Source of the DNA: Blautia sp.
Lineage (GTDB): Bacteria; Bacillota; Clostridia; Lachnospirales; Lachnospiraceae
Direction: 5' to 3'
NCBI GenBank assembly: GCA_023667395.1
Contig: JAMPAC010000010.1
Location: forward strand, 1-64,000
Length of the DNA: 64,000 bases
In this document: in pieces, positions 21,974 to 31,734 of the stretch
Position numbering within the stretch: position 1 is the first letter of the stretch
Layout of the letters: every line of letters begins with the position of its first letter
Notes under the pieces: model-generated
Database searches by the model: none
What the model was told of the DNA's origin: nothing
The model's input: only the letters and a program-made list of their open reading frames with translations
Translations under genes and position numbers: made by a program

Positions 21974-24271
21974 TCACGCTGTCAGTTCACCGCAATACCG
22001 TTCCTCAAAGCGTTCCACATGCATGGGTCTTGCGAAATAGAATCCCTGGAACATATCGCAGCCCACTTTCATCAGGAAGTCCACCTGCTCTTTCGTTTCA
22101 ACGCCCTCCGTTATGACGGGCATACCCAGTTCCTTGGACATGGTAATGATATTTTTCAAAATGGTGGTACTCCTTTTCACGTTCTTGGTCTCCTGCAGGA
22201 AGATCATATCGATCTTCAGAATATCCGCATGGATATCTTTCAGCATACCCAGCGAGGAGTAGCCGCTTCCAAAGTCGTCGATCTCGATCTCATACCCCAG
22301 GGCATGCAGTCCGTCCAGGGTCTTCATATTCTCCTGGATATTTTCCATCAGAGCCGATTCCGTGATCTCCAGCTTCAGTTTCTTGATATCAAAATCATAT
22401 CTCTTTGCCAGTTCCCGGAACGTATCGCAGATATCCAGGTAATAAAAGTCCTTTGTTGATATGTTCACGGAAATGGAATATTTCTCCATGCCGCACTTCT
22501 TCCATTCTTCCAGCTTCCTGGCGGCGCTCTCCCACATATACAGATCCAGCTTATGGATCAGGCCGGCTTTCTCCAGGGTGGGAATAAATAAACCGGGGCT
22601 GACCATGCCTTTTTCAGGATGGATCCAGCGCACCAGAGCCTCCGCTCCCACAGTACTGTTATCATTGGCTATCTGGGGCTGCAGGAACATATGGAACTGC
22701 CTTTCCGCCAGGGCATCGTCAAATTCACCCAGCACCTCTTTTTCTTCTATAATGTGCTCCAGCAGTTCATCCTGATAAAAACAGATGGACTGCCCGTAAC
22801 TGCCCCGCATGGTATCAATAGCCATGATCGCCTTGTCATACATGGTCCACACAGGCTCCGTTACATCCTTGATCTCATAGACGCCGATATAATAATGCAG
22901 CTTGAAAGAACTCACCAGGTTCAGATTTCTGAGCGCTTCTATCTGCTCGTAAACTTCTTCCTCATGGAACCTGGCTTTCGGCATCAGCATACAGAACTTA
23001 TCCGCAAAGATGCGGGCGGTAACCGTCCTTTCATCCAGGGCGTCCCTGATCATCCCGGCCTGGGCGATCAGAAGCTGATCCCCCACGTCCGCGCCGTAAA
23101 GTTCATTGACCAGCTTGAAATCCTTAATATTCGAACACACCATATAGTAGGGTTCCTGCACGTCGGCAAGCATTTTTCCCGCTTCTTCCTCGAAAGCGTT
23201 CCTGTTCAGCAGCCCTGTCAGCATGTCATGAGTGGTCCTGTATTGTTCCTCCTTAAATTTCCGCACTACTTCCGTGCGGTTCTCAAACTGGAAGCAGCTT
23301 CCCAACTCCCTGCCTTTCTCATCCATGAACCGCTGATAGGTAACGTAGATGTACATTTTTTTGCCATCCCGCATGATCGTCTGCTCTTCACCGATGATCT
23401 TCGCATCATTTCCCTTATGCTCCGTCTCCCATTTGGCCAGGTATTTCTCCGCGATGTCATCGATCTCCCCGGAATCAGGGAAAAACTTCTCCGCCACGGC
23501 ATTTACGCCGATACAATTTCCGCCGTCATCATAGGCGATAAAACCGATCATGGAATCTCCCACGATCGTGGAATGCATCTTTTCCAACAGCGCCTTGGGC
23601 GACGCATACAAAGTGAAATAACATACTGATATTGCCATGGAAGCATACAGGATAACGGAATAATCAAATTTGGCGTTCATGGCAGAACACACGATATTTA
23701 ATCCTGCCACACCCGCCAGCTGTATCAGGATCCCGGCATATCTTTTCTTATACATGGAAGGCGCTTTCATAAGGCGGTATGTGAGAATCACCAGGCTATA
23801 CATCACAATGGCATAAACAAAGAAAACATGGACGTAATGCATCGGTTTAAGCTGTATATCCCAGTAAGTCAGCTTCAGCCTGTGGTCCACCGCCGCTTCC
23901 AGTTCAAACATATGACGGGTGAACGTATTGACGATCAGGGAAATGGAATCCAGCCCCGCCAGAAAACCAATGATACGCCGGGGCAGCCCGGAGGGCGGTT
24001 CCACCCTTGTATAGGCTACGGTAAATAACAGCAGGTACACTACCAGCCAGTCCGTGGACAGAAAGTACAGTCCATCCAGAAAAAGCGCCAGTCTGTAATG
24101 TCCCGCCGGAACCAGGATAAACGCCGTATAACACACTGCCGTGACAATGGCCATCCAGACCAGATACACCACATTACGGCGGTTCCGGACATTTTTCTTT
24201 CCGGAAGCCACCACACAGACAACCATGCTCAATATTAGCAAAACCAACAGAATTACCAACGTCTGGAACAT
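21974..24271 (-). CDS. Membrane EAL phosphodiesterase with degenerate GGDEF domain
   Basis: The 765-residue protein has seven or so N-terminal membrane segments (about 1-220), a PAS-like region, a GGDEF-like domain and an EAL domain. The GGDEF signature is replaced by FADKF, so cyclase activity is not expected. The EAL domain keeps AEALVRW, EITES, IDDFGSGYSSL, KIDMIF and EGVET, all residues needed to cut c-di-GMP. The predicted net role is lowering c-di-GMP in response to a membrane or intracellular signal. The start at 24271 follows AGAGG by seven bases. It comes directly after rubrerythrin, suggesting a link to oxygen stress. Confidence 0.85.
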   Translation of the reverse strand: MFQTLVILLVLLILSMVVCVVASGKKNVRNRRNVVYLVWMAIVTAVCYTAFILVPAGHYRLALFLDGLYFLSTDWLVVYLLLFTVAYTRVEPPSGLPRRIIGFLAGLDSISLIVNTFTRHMFELEAAVDHRLKLTYWDIQLKPMHYVHVFFVYAIVMYSLVILTYRLMKAPSMYKKRYAGILIQLAGVAGLNIVCSAMNAKFDYSVILYASMAISVCYFTLYASPKALLEKMHSTIVGDSMIGFIAYDDGGNCIGVNAVAEKFFPDSGEIDDIAEKYLAKWETEHKGNDAKIIGEEQTIMRDGKKMYIYVTYQRFMDEKGRELGSCFQFENRTEVVRKFKEEQYRTTHDMLTGLLNRNAFEEEAGKMLADVQEPYYMVCSNIKDFKLVNELYGADVGDQLLIAQAGMIRDALDERTVTARIFADKFCMLMPKARFHEEEVYEQIEALRNLNLVSSFKLHYYIGVYEIKDVTEPVWTMYDKAIMAIDTMRGSYGQSICFYQDELLEHIIEEKEVLGEFDDALAERQFHMFLQPQIANDNSTVGAEALVRWIHPEKGMVSPGLFIPTLEKAGLIHKLDLYMWESAARKLEEWKKCGMEKYSISVNISTKDFYYLDICDTFRELAKRYDFDIKKLKLEITESALMENIQENMKTLDGLHALGYEIEIDDFGSGYSSLGMLKDIHADILKIDMIFLQETKNVKRSTTILKNIITMSKELGMPVITEGVETKEQVDFLMKVGCDMFQGFYFARPMHVERFEERYCGELTA

Positions 24272-24288
24272 ATCTTTACCTCTTTGGA

Positions 24289-24825
24289 TCAATAATTCTC
24301 CGCGCTCACCTCAAAATAACTCTGGGGATGGTTGCAGGTCGGACATACCTCAGGAGCGCTGGTTCCCACCACAATGTGTCCGCAGTTGCGGCACTCCCAG
24401 ACTTTCACTTCGCTCTTCTCGAACACTGCCGCCGTCTCGATATTTTTTAATAACGTGCGGTATCTTTCCTCGTGATGCTTTTCAATGGCGCCCACGAGCC
24501 TGAACTTCTTCGCCAGTTCCGGAAAACCTTCCTGCTCCGCTGTTTTCGCGAACCCCTCGTACATATCTGTCCACTCATGGTTCTCGCCGTCCGCAGCCGC
24601 CCCAAGGTTCGCCGCCGTATCCCCGATGCCGTTCAGTTCCTTGAACCACATCTTGGCATGTTCTTTCTCGTTGTCGGCAGTCTTTAAGAACAGGGATGAT
24701 ATCTGCTCATATCCCTCTTTCTTTGCCACGGAGGCGAAATAAGTATATTTATTCCTCGCCTGTGACTCACCGGCAAAAGCCGCCTCCAGATTTTTCTCCG
24801 TCTGTGTTCCCGCGTACTTGTTCAT
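24289..24825 (-). CDS. rbr: Rubrerythrin
   Basis: The 178-residue protein has a di-iron ferritin-like domain with the two ExxH-type helices ([50 protein letters not shown]) and a C-terminal rubredoxin domain with WECRNCGHI and CPTCNHPQ. Rubrerythrin reduces hydrogen peroxide in anaerobes using electrons from a rubredoxin partner. Here the flavoredoxin-rubredoxin gene is immediately upstream, 26 bases away. AGGAGG lies eight bases before the ATG. Confidence 0.93.
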   Translation of the reverse strand: MNKYAGTQTEKNLEAAFAGESQARNKYTYFASVAKKEGYEQISSLFLKTADNEKEHAKMWFKELNGIGDTAANLGAAADGENHEWTDMYEGFAKTAEQEGFPELAKKFRLVGAIEKHHEERYRTLLKNIETAAVFEKSEVKVWECRNCGHIVVGTSAPEVCPTCNHPQSYFEVSAENY

Positions 24826-24851
24826 TGCTTTTTCCTCCTGTTTTCCCACTT

Positions 24852-25454
24852 TTATAAGGGTTTAAAATCGCTTGCCGGGTGCTTGCACCATGGGCAGATA
24901 AAGTCCGCCGGAAGCGTATCTCCCTCGTAGATATAACCGCACACCGTGCAGATAAAGCCCTTTTTCTTTTCCTGGGGCTGGGGCGCTGTCTTGATGTTCT
25001 TCTGGTAATACGCATATGTCACGGAAGCGTCCTCCGACAACACGGCGCAATCCGTCACATCCGCCAAAAACAGCGTATGCGTCCCCAAATCCGTGGCGGA
25101 GACCACCCTGGCGGAAATATAGGCGTTACACTCGCTGGCGATGTAAACAATGCCGTTTGCGCTCCGCTGATATTCCACGGCTTCCAGTTTGTCCGTATCC
25201 GCCCCGCTCTGGAATCCCCAGTGCTTATAGGTGTCAAATCTGGAATGCTCCGTCAGTATTGACACATTGAACTCTCCGGTCCTGGCGATCATATCATGGG
25301 TATAATTGTTTTTATTCACCGCCACAGTGATCCGGTTGGGCTCTGTCGTCACCTGGGTCACCGTATTCACAATACACCCGTTATCTTTTTCGCCCTCTTT
25401 GGCCGTCAGAATGAACAGCCCATAAGTCAGTTGATACATTGCTTTCTTATCCAA
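24852..25454 (-). CDS. hrb: High-molecular-weight rubredoxin (flavoredoxin-rubredoxin fusion)
   Basis: The 200-residue protein joins an FMN-binding flavin reductase domain ([40 protein letters not shown]) to a C-terminal rubredoxin ([20 protein letters not shown] and CPWCKHPA). Such proteins pass electrons from NAD(P)H to rubrerythrin or flavodiiron proteins. The start appears to be TTG, with GGAGGG seven bases upstream; an ATG five codons later lacks a site. It forms an oxygen-defence pair with the next gene. Confidence 0.9.
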   Translation of the reverse strand: MDKKAMYQLTYGLFILTAKEGEKDNGCIVNTVTQVTTEPNRITVAVNKNNYTHDMIARTGEFNVSILTEHSRFDTYKHWGFQSGADTDKLEAVEYQRSANGIVYIASECNAYISARVVSATDLGTHTLFLADVTDCAVLSEDASVTYAYYQKNIKTAPQPQEKKKGFICTVCGYIYEGDTLPADFICPWCKHPASDFKPL

Positions 25455-25473
25455 GATATTTCCCTCCGTTATT

Positions 25474-25833
25474 TTAAATATAATTCATCAGCCACTTTGT
25501 ACCGGTCAGCGCGTTCATCTCGATCAGTTTCACATATTCGTCCCTCGGGTCTTCGCCTGTATAGGCGCATTTCATGGCAATCGAACGGATAGCGCTTCCG
25601 AAATGCGGATGCTTCGAACCCAGGTCAAAAAGCTGGTTCAGGGTTATCTTGATCGGCCGGGCGTCAAGAATCCCGTTAAACACGACCTCCGCAGTATTGA
25701 TCTTAAAATCTTTCACAAACATATCCCGCCAGTCGTCATAAGAACACCCCTGCTTCTGCCCCTCGATCATGTACCAGATGCTGTCAGGATACGGAGTGCG
25801 AAGTTCCTTGTATTTGCCGCCAAACACCCTCAT
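25474..25833 (-). CDS. Conserved-looking small protein of unknown function
   Basis: The 119-residue soluble protein is not recognised. It has YPDSIWYMIEGQKQGCSYDD near the N-terminus and a basic/acidic mix with no membrane segment or metal motif. A GGGGGATGG site precedes the ATG, and the gene lies 19 bases upstream of hrb on the same strand, so it is probably the first gene of the rubrerythrin operon. Confidence 0.6.
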   Translation of the reverse strand: MRVFGGKYKELRTPYPDSIWYMIEGQKQGCSYDDWRDMFVKDFKINTAEVVFNGILDARPIKITLNQLFDLGSKHPHFGSAIRSIAMKCAYTGEDPRDEYVKLIEMNALTGTKWLMNYI

Positions 25834-25914
25834 AGATCCATCCCCCTTATATCATTTTATCTGGAATCCACTTCATTTTACCACAAATACTATTTTCTTT
25901 CCACCTATAAAAAA

Positions 25915-26010
25915 GAAAGATTCCTTTCTTGAAAGATTCCTTTCCTGAAAGATTCCTTTCTTGAAAGATTCCTTTCTTGAAAGATTCCTTTCCTGAAAGA
26001 TTCCTTTCCT
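25915..26010. repeat. Six tandem 16-bp repeats touching the prfA 3' end
   Basis: The unit GAAAGATTCCTTTCTT is repeated six times with one alternating T/C position, then a partial unit runs to the prfA stop codon at 26018. Each unit contains GAAAG and CTTTC, so adjacent units can fold in many registers. No spacers occur, ruling out a CRISPR array. Copy number is probably variable between strains. Confidence 0.85.
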
Positions 26011-26017
26011 GAAAGTT

Positions 26018-27094
26018 TCAGTTCTCCCCCATCTTCACCAGCTTAGCCGCCTGATCGGCCGCAATGCAGGCGTCCAGTATCTCCTGGATATCGCCGTTCA
26101 TCACCTTGTCCAGCTTGTAGATGGTAAGGCCGATCCTGTGGTCGGTGACACGACCCTGGGGAAAATTATAGGTACGGATCTTCTCGGAACGGTCTCCCGT
26201 ACCGATCTGGCTCCTCCGCATCTCCGCCTCCGCGTCATGCCTCTGCTGCTGCTCCATATCATAAAGCTTTGCCTTGAGCAGGGCAAAGGCCTTTGCCTTA
26301 TTCTGTATCTGGGACTTCTCCGTCTGGCTGTAGACCACGATACCGGTGGGATAATGGGTCAGACGCACCGCGGAATCCGTGGTATTGACACACTGTCCGC
26401 CGTTTCCGGACGCACGCATGACGTCGATCCTGATGTCTTTCTCGTCAATGACGATATCGATATCCTCATCCACCTCAGGCATCACGGCCACGGAGATCGT
26501 GGAGGTATGGATACGTCCGCCGCTCTCTGTCTCAGGAACACGCTGCACACGGTGTACGCCGCTCTCGTACTTCATTTTGGAATAAGCGCCCTGTCCGGTG
26601 ATCATGAACTGCACTTCCTTCATTCCGCCGATACCGATCTCGTCCGCATTCAGCGTTTCCACTTTCCACCGCTGGCTCTCCGCGTAATGCACATACATAC
26701 GATAGATTTCCGCCGCAAACAGCGCCGCCTCATCCCCGCCTGCACCTGCACGGATCTCCACGATCACATTCTTTTCATCGTTGGGATCCTTGGGCAGAAG
26801 CAGGATCTTCAGTTCCTGCTCCAGTTCCTCGATGCGCTTTCTGCTGTCGCCGAGGGTTTCCTTGATCATCTCGCGCATCTCCTCGTCATTCTCCGCCTCC
26901 AGCATCTCCAGCGAATCCTCTACATCCTGTTTACACTTCTTATATTCCGTATACGCCTCCACCACAGGGGTCAGGTCGCTCTGCTCCTTCATCAGCTTAC
27001 GGAAACGCTCCTGATTATTGGTTACCGTAGGTTCGTGGAGTTCGCTTAAAATCTCCTCAAAACGAATCAGTAAATCGTCTAATCTGTCAAACAT
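26018..27094 (-). CDS. prfA: Peptide chain release factor 1
   Basis: The 358-residue protein contains the GGQ peptidyl-tRNA hydrolysis motif in [20 protein letters not shown], and the recognition loop region [19 protein letters not shown] with the PxT anticodon-like tripeptide expected for RF1, which reads UAA and UAG. Length is typical. GGAG lies eight bases before the ATG at 27094. It is the last gene of the rho-rpmE-DUF1385-prmC-prfA series and follows its own methylase gene, separated by two folded repeats. Confidence 0.95.
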   Translation of the reverse strand: MFDRLDDLLIRFEEILSELHEPTVTNNQERFRKLMKEQSDLTPVVEAYTEYKKCKQDVEDSLEMLEAENDEEMREMIKETLGDSRKRIEELEQELKILLLPKDPNDEKNVIVEIRAGAGGDEAALFAAEIYRMYVHYAESQRWKVETLNADEIGIGGMKEVQFMITGQGAYSKMKYESGVHRVQRVPETESGGRIHTSTISVAVMPEVDEDIDIVIDEKDIRIDVMRASGNGGQCVNTTDSAVRLTHYPTGIVVYSQTEKSQIQNKAKAFALLKAKLYDMEQQQRHDAEAEMRRSQIGTGDRSEKIRTYNFPQGRVTDHRIGLTIYKLDKVMNGDIQEILDACIAADQAAKLVKMGEN

Positions 27095-27110
27095 TTTATC
27101 ATCTCCATTC

Positions 27111-27390
27111 CAGTTCCGTCTCTGCACTACAGCGCCCCTGCTCTGAAAGAAATTTCATCTGCAAAAAACGCAGCTGAAAATTTCTTTCGGGCGCTTCCGT
27201 TCCGAGACTGTTTATTTCAATTGCCGTTTACGGCAATTTGTTCCGGTCTCTTCACTTCAGCGCCCTTGAACTGAAAGGAATTTCCCCTGCAAAAAACGCA
27301 GCTGAAAATTTCTTTCATGTGCCTTGGCACATTGCGCTTACCGTTCCGAGGCTGTTTATTATTCCAGTTCCGCCTGCGGCAATTTGTTCC
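27111..27390 (-). repeat. Two and a half copies of the family 1 hairpin repeat between prmC and prfA
   Basis: Copy 1 (27111-27213; GTCTC 27118, GAGAC 27204) lacks the palindrome. Copy 2 (27219-27358) has AATTGCCGTTTACGGCAATT, a GGAATTTCC-type core and a GTGCCTTGGCAC hairpin. A third palindrome-only fragment (27361-27390) stops exactly at the prmC stop codon. The prfA ribosome site directly follows copy 1 on the minus strand. Confidence 0.82.
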
Positions 27391-28236
27391 TCACATATGG
27401 CGCAGGACGCCGGACACCACTCTGTCCAGACCCGCGTAATCTTTTGTGATCTGAATCTCCCCGAAACCGTTTCGGGAAAGGATCTCGCTGACCGCCGCTC
27501 CCTGGCTGCAGCCGATCTCATAGAACAGCATGCCGCCCGGTTTCAGATATTTTCTGCATTCTTCCGTGATCTTATGATAAAAGTAAAGCCCGTCCGCCCC
27601 ACCATCCAGCGCGTTCACAGGCTCATGGTCACACACCTCCGGCATCAGGCTCCCAATGTCGCCGCTGGGGATATAGGGCGGATTGGACACGATCACGTCA
27701 AACATTCCCTCCACTGCCTCGAACAGGTCGCTCTCCAGGAAACGCACCTGCTCATCCGGCGCAAGCAGCTTCCTGGCATTTTCCTCCGCCACCGCCAGCG
27801 CTTCCGGGGAGATGTCCGCTCCCAGGCCGGTACAGTCGTTGGAATACCGCAGCAGGCTGATCAGGATGCATCCCGACCCGGTGCACATATCCAGGATGTC
27901 CATGCCGTCCCGCAGTTCCCGCAGCGCTTCCTCCACCAGGATCTCCGTGTCCTGCCTGGGGATCAGCACATGGCTGTCAACCTGAAATTCCAGCCCCATA
28001 AAGTCCTGCACCCCGGTAAGGTGCTGCAAAGGGATCCGCTGTGCCCGCTTTCCGATTATGGCCAGGTATGCATCCTCCTGTTCAGGAACCATTTCCCTGT
28101 CGCCATGCGCCAGCAGGTCATTGCGGTTTGTGCCGCACACATACTCCAAAAGCAGCCTGGCATCCAGTTCGGACTCCTGGATTCCTGCCTCCGCTAAGGT
28201 TCTTTTCCCTTTTTCATAACATTCCCCGTAATTCAT
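27391..28236 (-). CDS. prmC: Release factor glutamine methyltransferase
   Basis: The 281-residue protein has an N-terminal helical domain (RTLAEAGIQESELDARLLLE), the SAM-binding motif ILDMCTGSGCILISLL and the catalytic NPPY motif (VSNPPYIPSGDIGSL). It methylates the GGQ glutamine of release factors; prfA is the next gene. The start overlaps the DUF1385 stop by four bases (ATGA), indicating translational coupling. Confidence 0.93.
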   Translation of the reverse strand: MNYGECYEKGKRTLAEAGIQESELDARLLLEYVCGTNRNDLLAHGDREMVPEQEDAYLAIIGKRAQRIPLQHLTGVQDFMGLEFQVDSHVLIPRQDTEILVEEALRELRDGMDILDMCTGSGCILISLLRYSNDCTGLGADISPEALAVAEENARKLLAPDEQVRFLESDLFEAVEGMFDVIVSNPPYIPSGDIGSLMPEVCDHEPVNALDGGADGLYFYHKITEECRKYLKPGGMLFYEIGCSQGAAVSEILSRNGFGEIQITKDYAGLDRVVSGVLRHM

Positions 28237-29324
28237 ATGTTTTCAGCATCCCCGTCCGGGTTCTCTGTCTCCCACTCCTGAAATTCCCCGTCGCCCGCTT
28301 CCTCTTCCATCCAGTCCGAAGCCTCGTCGGCGTCATTTTCCTGTTCCTCATAAACGGGCGTATTTCCATCCATCCAGGACTCATCCACCTCGTAACCAAA
28401 ATTATCATATAAATACTGTCTCCAGTCAAAGACCGCTTCCACCGCCGCTATGGCAACCTCCGCCATGCTCTCGTCCGGCTCTTTCGTGGTCATTCTCTGG
28501 ATCAGCATACCGGGAGCGGAAAGGATGCGGACAAGGATATTATTGCTCCTGCCCGCCAGACGGATGATCTCATAGGAAATCCCCGCCACTACGGGCATCA
28601 GCAGGATACGCAGAAGCACTTTCTGAACCACGCTGTCCACCCTGATGAAGAAAAAGAGTATGATGCTCACAAAAAAAACAAAAAAGAGAAAGCTGGTGCC
28701 GCATCTTCTGTGCAGCCTGGAACTGCGCATCACATTGTGAACCGTGAGCGGCCTGCCTTTCTCCACGCAGTTGATACATTTATGCTCAGCCCCATGATAT
28801 CTGTACAGGCGTTTGATATCTTTCATGGCGCTGATTCCCCATACATATAAAATAAAGATGAGAATGCGGATCGCCCCCTCGATGATCGCCATCAGCGACT
28901 CGTTCCTCAAATATCCCCTTAACAGGGATGCAAGGAAATACGGGAGTACCACAAAAATACCCACCGCCATGACGACCGCAGCCACTGTGACCAGGGCGTT
29001 TACAATCTTCTCTCCGCCTCCGCCGCCTGTCTGATCCGTCTTGCCTGTTTCCTCGTCCTCTTCCTCATAAAAAGATGCGGAATAATTCAGCACCCGCATG
29101 CCCAGGATCATGGAGTCGATAAAATTAAAGATCCCGCGGATAAAGGGAATCTCCTTTATTTTACTGCCATGCAGGACTCCCTGGTAATTCTCCAGTTCCA
29201 CACTGATCTCACCATTGGGTTTCCTGACTGCCACGGCATATTTTTCACTGTTTTTCATCATAATGCCCTCCAGGACGGCCTGTCCGCCGATCCCGGAATA
29301 ACGGCTGTTTTTTCTTCTCGCCAT
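28233..29324 (-). CDS. DUF1385 family membrane protein
   Basis: The 363-residue protein begins MARRKNSRYSGIGGQAVLEG and carries the family marks GGQAVLEGIMMK, FIRGIFNFIDSMILG and RYHGAEHKCINCVE, with about five membrane segments and an acidic C-terminal tail. Function is unknown, but the gene is a regular partner of prmC and prfA in Firmicutes. GGAGG is four bases before the ATG at 29324. A terminator separates it from rpmE upstream. Confidence 0.85.
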   Translation of the reverse strand: MARRKNSRYSGIGGQAVLEGIMMKNSEKYAVAVRKPNGEISVELENYQGVLHGSKIKEIPFIRGIFNFIDSMILGMRVLNYSASFYEEEDEETGKTDQTGGGGGEKIVNALVTVAAVVMAVGIFVVLPYFLASLLRGYLRNESLMAIIEGAIRILIFILYVWGISAMKDIKRLYRYHGAEHKCINCVEKGRPLTVHNVMRSSRLHRRCGTSFLFFVFFVSIILFFFIRVDSVVQKVLLRILLMPVVAGISYEIIRLAGRSNNILVRILSAPGMLIQRMTTKEPDESMAEVAIAAVEAVFDWRQYLYDNFGYEVDESWMDGNTPVYEEQENDADEASDWMEEEAGDGEFQEWETENPDGDAENI

Positions 29325-29374
29325 GATTCCTCCGATTTTGTTATGTTTCCCACAAACTTCACGAGCAGACCAAA

Positions 29375-29403
29375 AAAGGTTGAGATACAGCATCTCAACC
29401 TTT
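29375..29403 (-). terminator. Intrinsic terminator after rpmE
   Basis: On the minus strand AAAGGTTGAGAT pairs perfectly with ATCTCAACCTTT over 12 bases with a five-base loop, followed by TTT. It lies 10 bases after the rpmE stop and upstream of the DUF1385 start, so the lower genes need read-through or a separate promoter. Confidence 0.88.
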
Positions 29404-29412
29404 CCTGACTTC

Positions 29413-29613
29413 TTATTTAACGCCGTATTTCCTGTTGAACTTCTCGATACGTCCATCGGCTCTGGCTGTTTTCTGCTGGCCAGTATAGAACGAATGGCAC
29501 TTGGAGCAAACTTCCACGTGAATCTCAGGTTTTGTGGAACCGGTCACGAAAGTATTGCCGCAGTTGCAGGTTACGGTTGCCTGATAATACTGGGGATGGA
29601 TACCTTCTTTCAT
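29413..29613 (-). CDS. rpmE: 50S ribosomal protein L31 (zinc-binding form)
   Basis: The 66-residue protein begins [20 protein letters not shown] and has four cysteines in CNC and CSKC positions, the zinc-ribbon (C+) form of bL31. [14 protein letters not shown] residues near the end are also typical. GAGGTG before the ATG fixes the start. It follows rho by 124 bases, the usual clostridial order. Confidence 0.95.
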   Translation of the reverse strand: MKEGIHPQYYQATVTCNCGNTFVTGSTKPEIHVEVCSKCHSFYTGQQKTARADGRIEKFNRKYGVK

Positions 29614-29737
29614 CTCTTTCACCTCTCTATGATAATTGCATGTATGTTTGTTCTCATCCGCACTGCTTATGGAACCACAAACAGCGGTATTATTGTAACA
29701 TATGGTCTGTACCCTTGCAAGTCCTTTTTCATAACTT

Positions 29738-31252
29738 TTAAATAAATTTATTCTTCTTGACCAGCTGGACAAATTCATTGTTGTTCCGTGTTTTGGAAAA
29801 CATATCCAGAATACGATCCGTAGCCTCGTCAGGCTTCAGTCCGTTCAGCGCTTTCCTCATGATATTGATGGCATCCAGTTCCTCGCTGCTTAGGAGCAGA
29901 TCCTCTCTTCTGGTGCTGGACTTGGCCAGATCGATGGCGGGGAAGATCCGCTTCTCGGAAAGCTTGCGGTCCAGCACCATCTCCATGTTGCCGGTTCCCT
30001 TAAATTCTTCATACACCACATCGTCCATCTTGCTTCCTGTCTCCACCAGCGCTGTCGCAAGGATCGTCAGGCTTCCGCCCCCGCGCATATTTCTTGCCGC
30101 GCCGAAAAACCGCTTGGGCATATGCAGGGCTGCAGGATCCAGACCGCCGGAAAGAGTACGCCCGCTGGGGGGCACTACCAGATTGTACGCCCTGGTCAGA
30201 CGGGTAATGCTGTCCAACAGGATCACCACATCTTTCTTATGCTCCACCAGACGCTTTGCGCGCTCGATCACCATCTCGGAAACCCTCTTGTGATGCTCCG
30301 GCAGTTCGTCAAAAGTGGAGTAGATTACTTCCACATTATCCCCCACAATAGCCTCCCTGATATCCGTAACTTCCTCGGGACGTTCATCGATCAGCAGGAT
30401 CAGCATGTGCATATGGGGATTGGAGCGCAGGATGGACTTTGCCACCTCTTTCAGCAAAGTGGTCTTGCCGGCCTTGGGCGGGGACACGATCATACCTCTC
30501 TGTCCCTTGCCCACGGGGCTCACCAGATCCATTGCCCTCATGGCTATGCTGCATCCGGGCGTCTCCAGCTTGATCCTCTCGTCCGGAAAGATGGGCGTCA
30601 TATCCTCAAAATTCATCCGTTTCGCAGATTCCTCAATGGTATATCCGTTGATGCTGCGGATGAACAACAGGGCGCTGAACTTCTCCTGCTGTGTCTTGAT
30701 TCTCTTATTTCCCTTTAAAATATCACCTGTTTTTAATCCAAATCGGCGGATCTGGCTGGGCGCCACATAGACGTCGTGGTCTCCGGGCAGGTAGTTCTCA
30801 CAGCGGATAAATCCGTATCCGTCCGGCATGACTTCCAGGATACCGCTGGCCTCCTCGCCGCTGTCCAACTCCTTGGGATAATTCTTTTCATCATAAACTT
30901 CGTTTACCCGGGCAGGACGGGGTGCCTGTGCAGCATCCGGCCTGGGCGCGCTGTCGCTGCGCTGGGTGTTGCTGGCCTCCGCGCGGTAATTGCTTTCATT
31001 CCGTACTCCCTGCGCCGCAGGCGCATCCGGTTTCCTGGGCGCCGGACGGCGGACAGGTTCGCTCCTGACCTCTTTCTGGGGCTCGCTCTTAGTCTCTTTC
31101 TTGGCCTCTTCCAACTGTTTCAGTCTCTCATCCTCCGCCAGCATAGCCTCCACCAACTCGGCTTTTTTCATGGCTGAGGTTCCTTTCAATCCGCGGACCT
31201 TCGCAAGTTCTTTCAGCTGTACAAGCGCCAATGATTCATATTTTTCTTTCAT
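29738..31252 (-). CDS. rho: Transcription termination factor Rho
   Basis: The 504-residue protein has an N-terminal SAP-like Rho_N domain ([20 protein letters not shown]), a long Pro/Arg/Glu-rich disordered insert (about residues 55-115), the RNA-binding cold-shock domain ([20 protein letters not shown]) and the ATPase core with Walker [26 protein letters not shown] and the Q-loop region. It is a hexameric helicase that ends transcription at unstructured C-rich RNA. Inserts of this kind are common in Clostridia. GGAGGG lies seven bases before the ATG at 31252. Confidence 0.95.
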   Translation of the reverse strand: MKEKYESLALVQLKELAKVRGLKGTSAMKKAELVEAMLAEDERLKQLEEAKKETKSEPQKEVRSEPVRRPAPRKPDAPAAQGVRNESNYRAEASNTQRSDSAPRPDAAQAPRPARVNEVYDEKNYPKELDSGEEASGILEVMPDGYGFIRCENYLPGDHDVYVAPSQIRRFGLKTGDILKGNKRIKTQQEKFSALLFIRSINGYTIEESAKRMNFEDMTPIFPDERIKLETPGCSIAMRAMDLVSPVGKGQRGMIVSPPKAGKTTLLKEVAKSILRSNPHMHMLILLIDERPEEVTDIREAIVGDNVEVIYSTFDELPEHHKRVSEMVIERAKRLVEHKKDVVILLDSITRLTRAYNLVVPPSGRTLSGGLDPAALHMPKRFFGAARNMRGGGSLTILATALVETGSKMDDVVYEEFKGTGNMEMVLDRKLSEKRIFPAIDLAKSSTRREDLLLSSEELDAINIMRKALNGLKPDEATDRILDMFSKTRNNNEFVQLVKKNKFI

Positions 31253-31456
31253 AAATTCCCTCCGATTTTTAAAGCCGTAAAAACCATCCATAAAATATAT
31301 CGCCGCATGTCTATGGTGGGGTACTGGCAAGATGTGTCATGGACGTGATTCCTTGACTTCATGATTGACGTATCATGCTCTCATTTACATTATAGTACAA
31401 AGTCGTCAAAATAGGAAGCATTATTTTTCTTTTTCTTTCATAAAAAGTATTCCGGC

Positions 31457-31485
31457 TTTACACATTTCGTTTCATTCGCTATAAT
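31457..31485 (+). promoter_or_regulatory. Sigma-70-type promoter of the 55-residue ORF and malic enzyme
   Basis: TTTACA (31457-31462) and TATAAT (31480-31485) are 17 bases apart, 58 bases before the ATG at 31544. The rest of the 290-base gap from rho holds no gene; a minus-strand TATAAT at 31389-31394 could be the rho -10 box but has no matching -35. Confidence 0.65.
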
Positions 31486-31543
31486 GATGGTGAAATAGCC
31501 AACAGAGTCATTTCAAAAAAACAGCGAAAGGATGATCTAGGCA

Positions 31544-31711
31544 ATGTCAGATAAAGAACTGATCATAATAACGATTGACAGGTATGCGGAACTCCAGCGC
31601 ATTAAACAGTCAAACGGTACTCAGGAGAACAGGGAACTCGATTATGCGATCCGGTTGACCGTGGCGAAATTATCGTCCCTGGGAGTCAATGTGGAAGAAA
31701 TCACTCTTTAA
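31544..31711 (+). CDS. Small protein of 55 residues, unknown function
   Basis: The frame runs from ATG at 31544 to TAA at 31709-31711 and encodes an acidic, helical protein starting MSDKELIIITIDRYAELQRI and ending SSLGVNVEEITL. The upstream AAAGGATGATCTAGGCA holds a plausible though not ideal ribosome site, and a good promoter precedes it. It lies 23 bases before the malic enzyme gene. No known family is recognised. Confidence 0.65.
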   Translation: MSDKELIIITIDRYAELQRIKQSNGTQENRELDYAIRLTVAKLSSLGVNVEEITL

Positions 31712-31734
31712 ACCAAAAAGAAAGAGGTACTGTC

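Noticed and set aside
25915..26010. CRISPR-like or phase-variable coding repeat
   Set aside because: The 16-bp units have no spacers and lie outside any coding frame.
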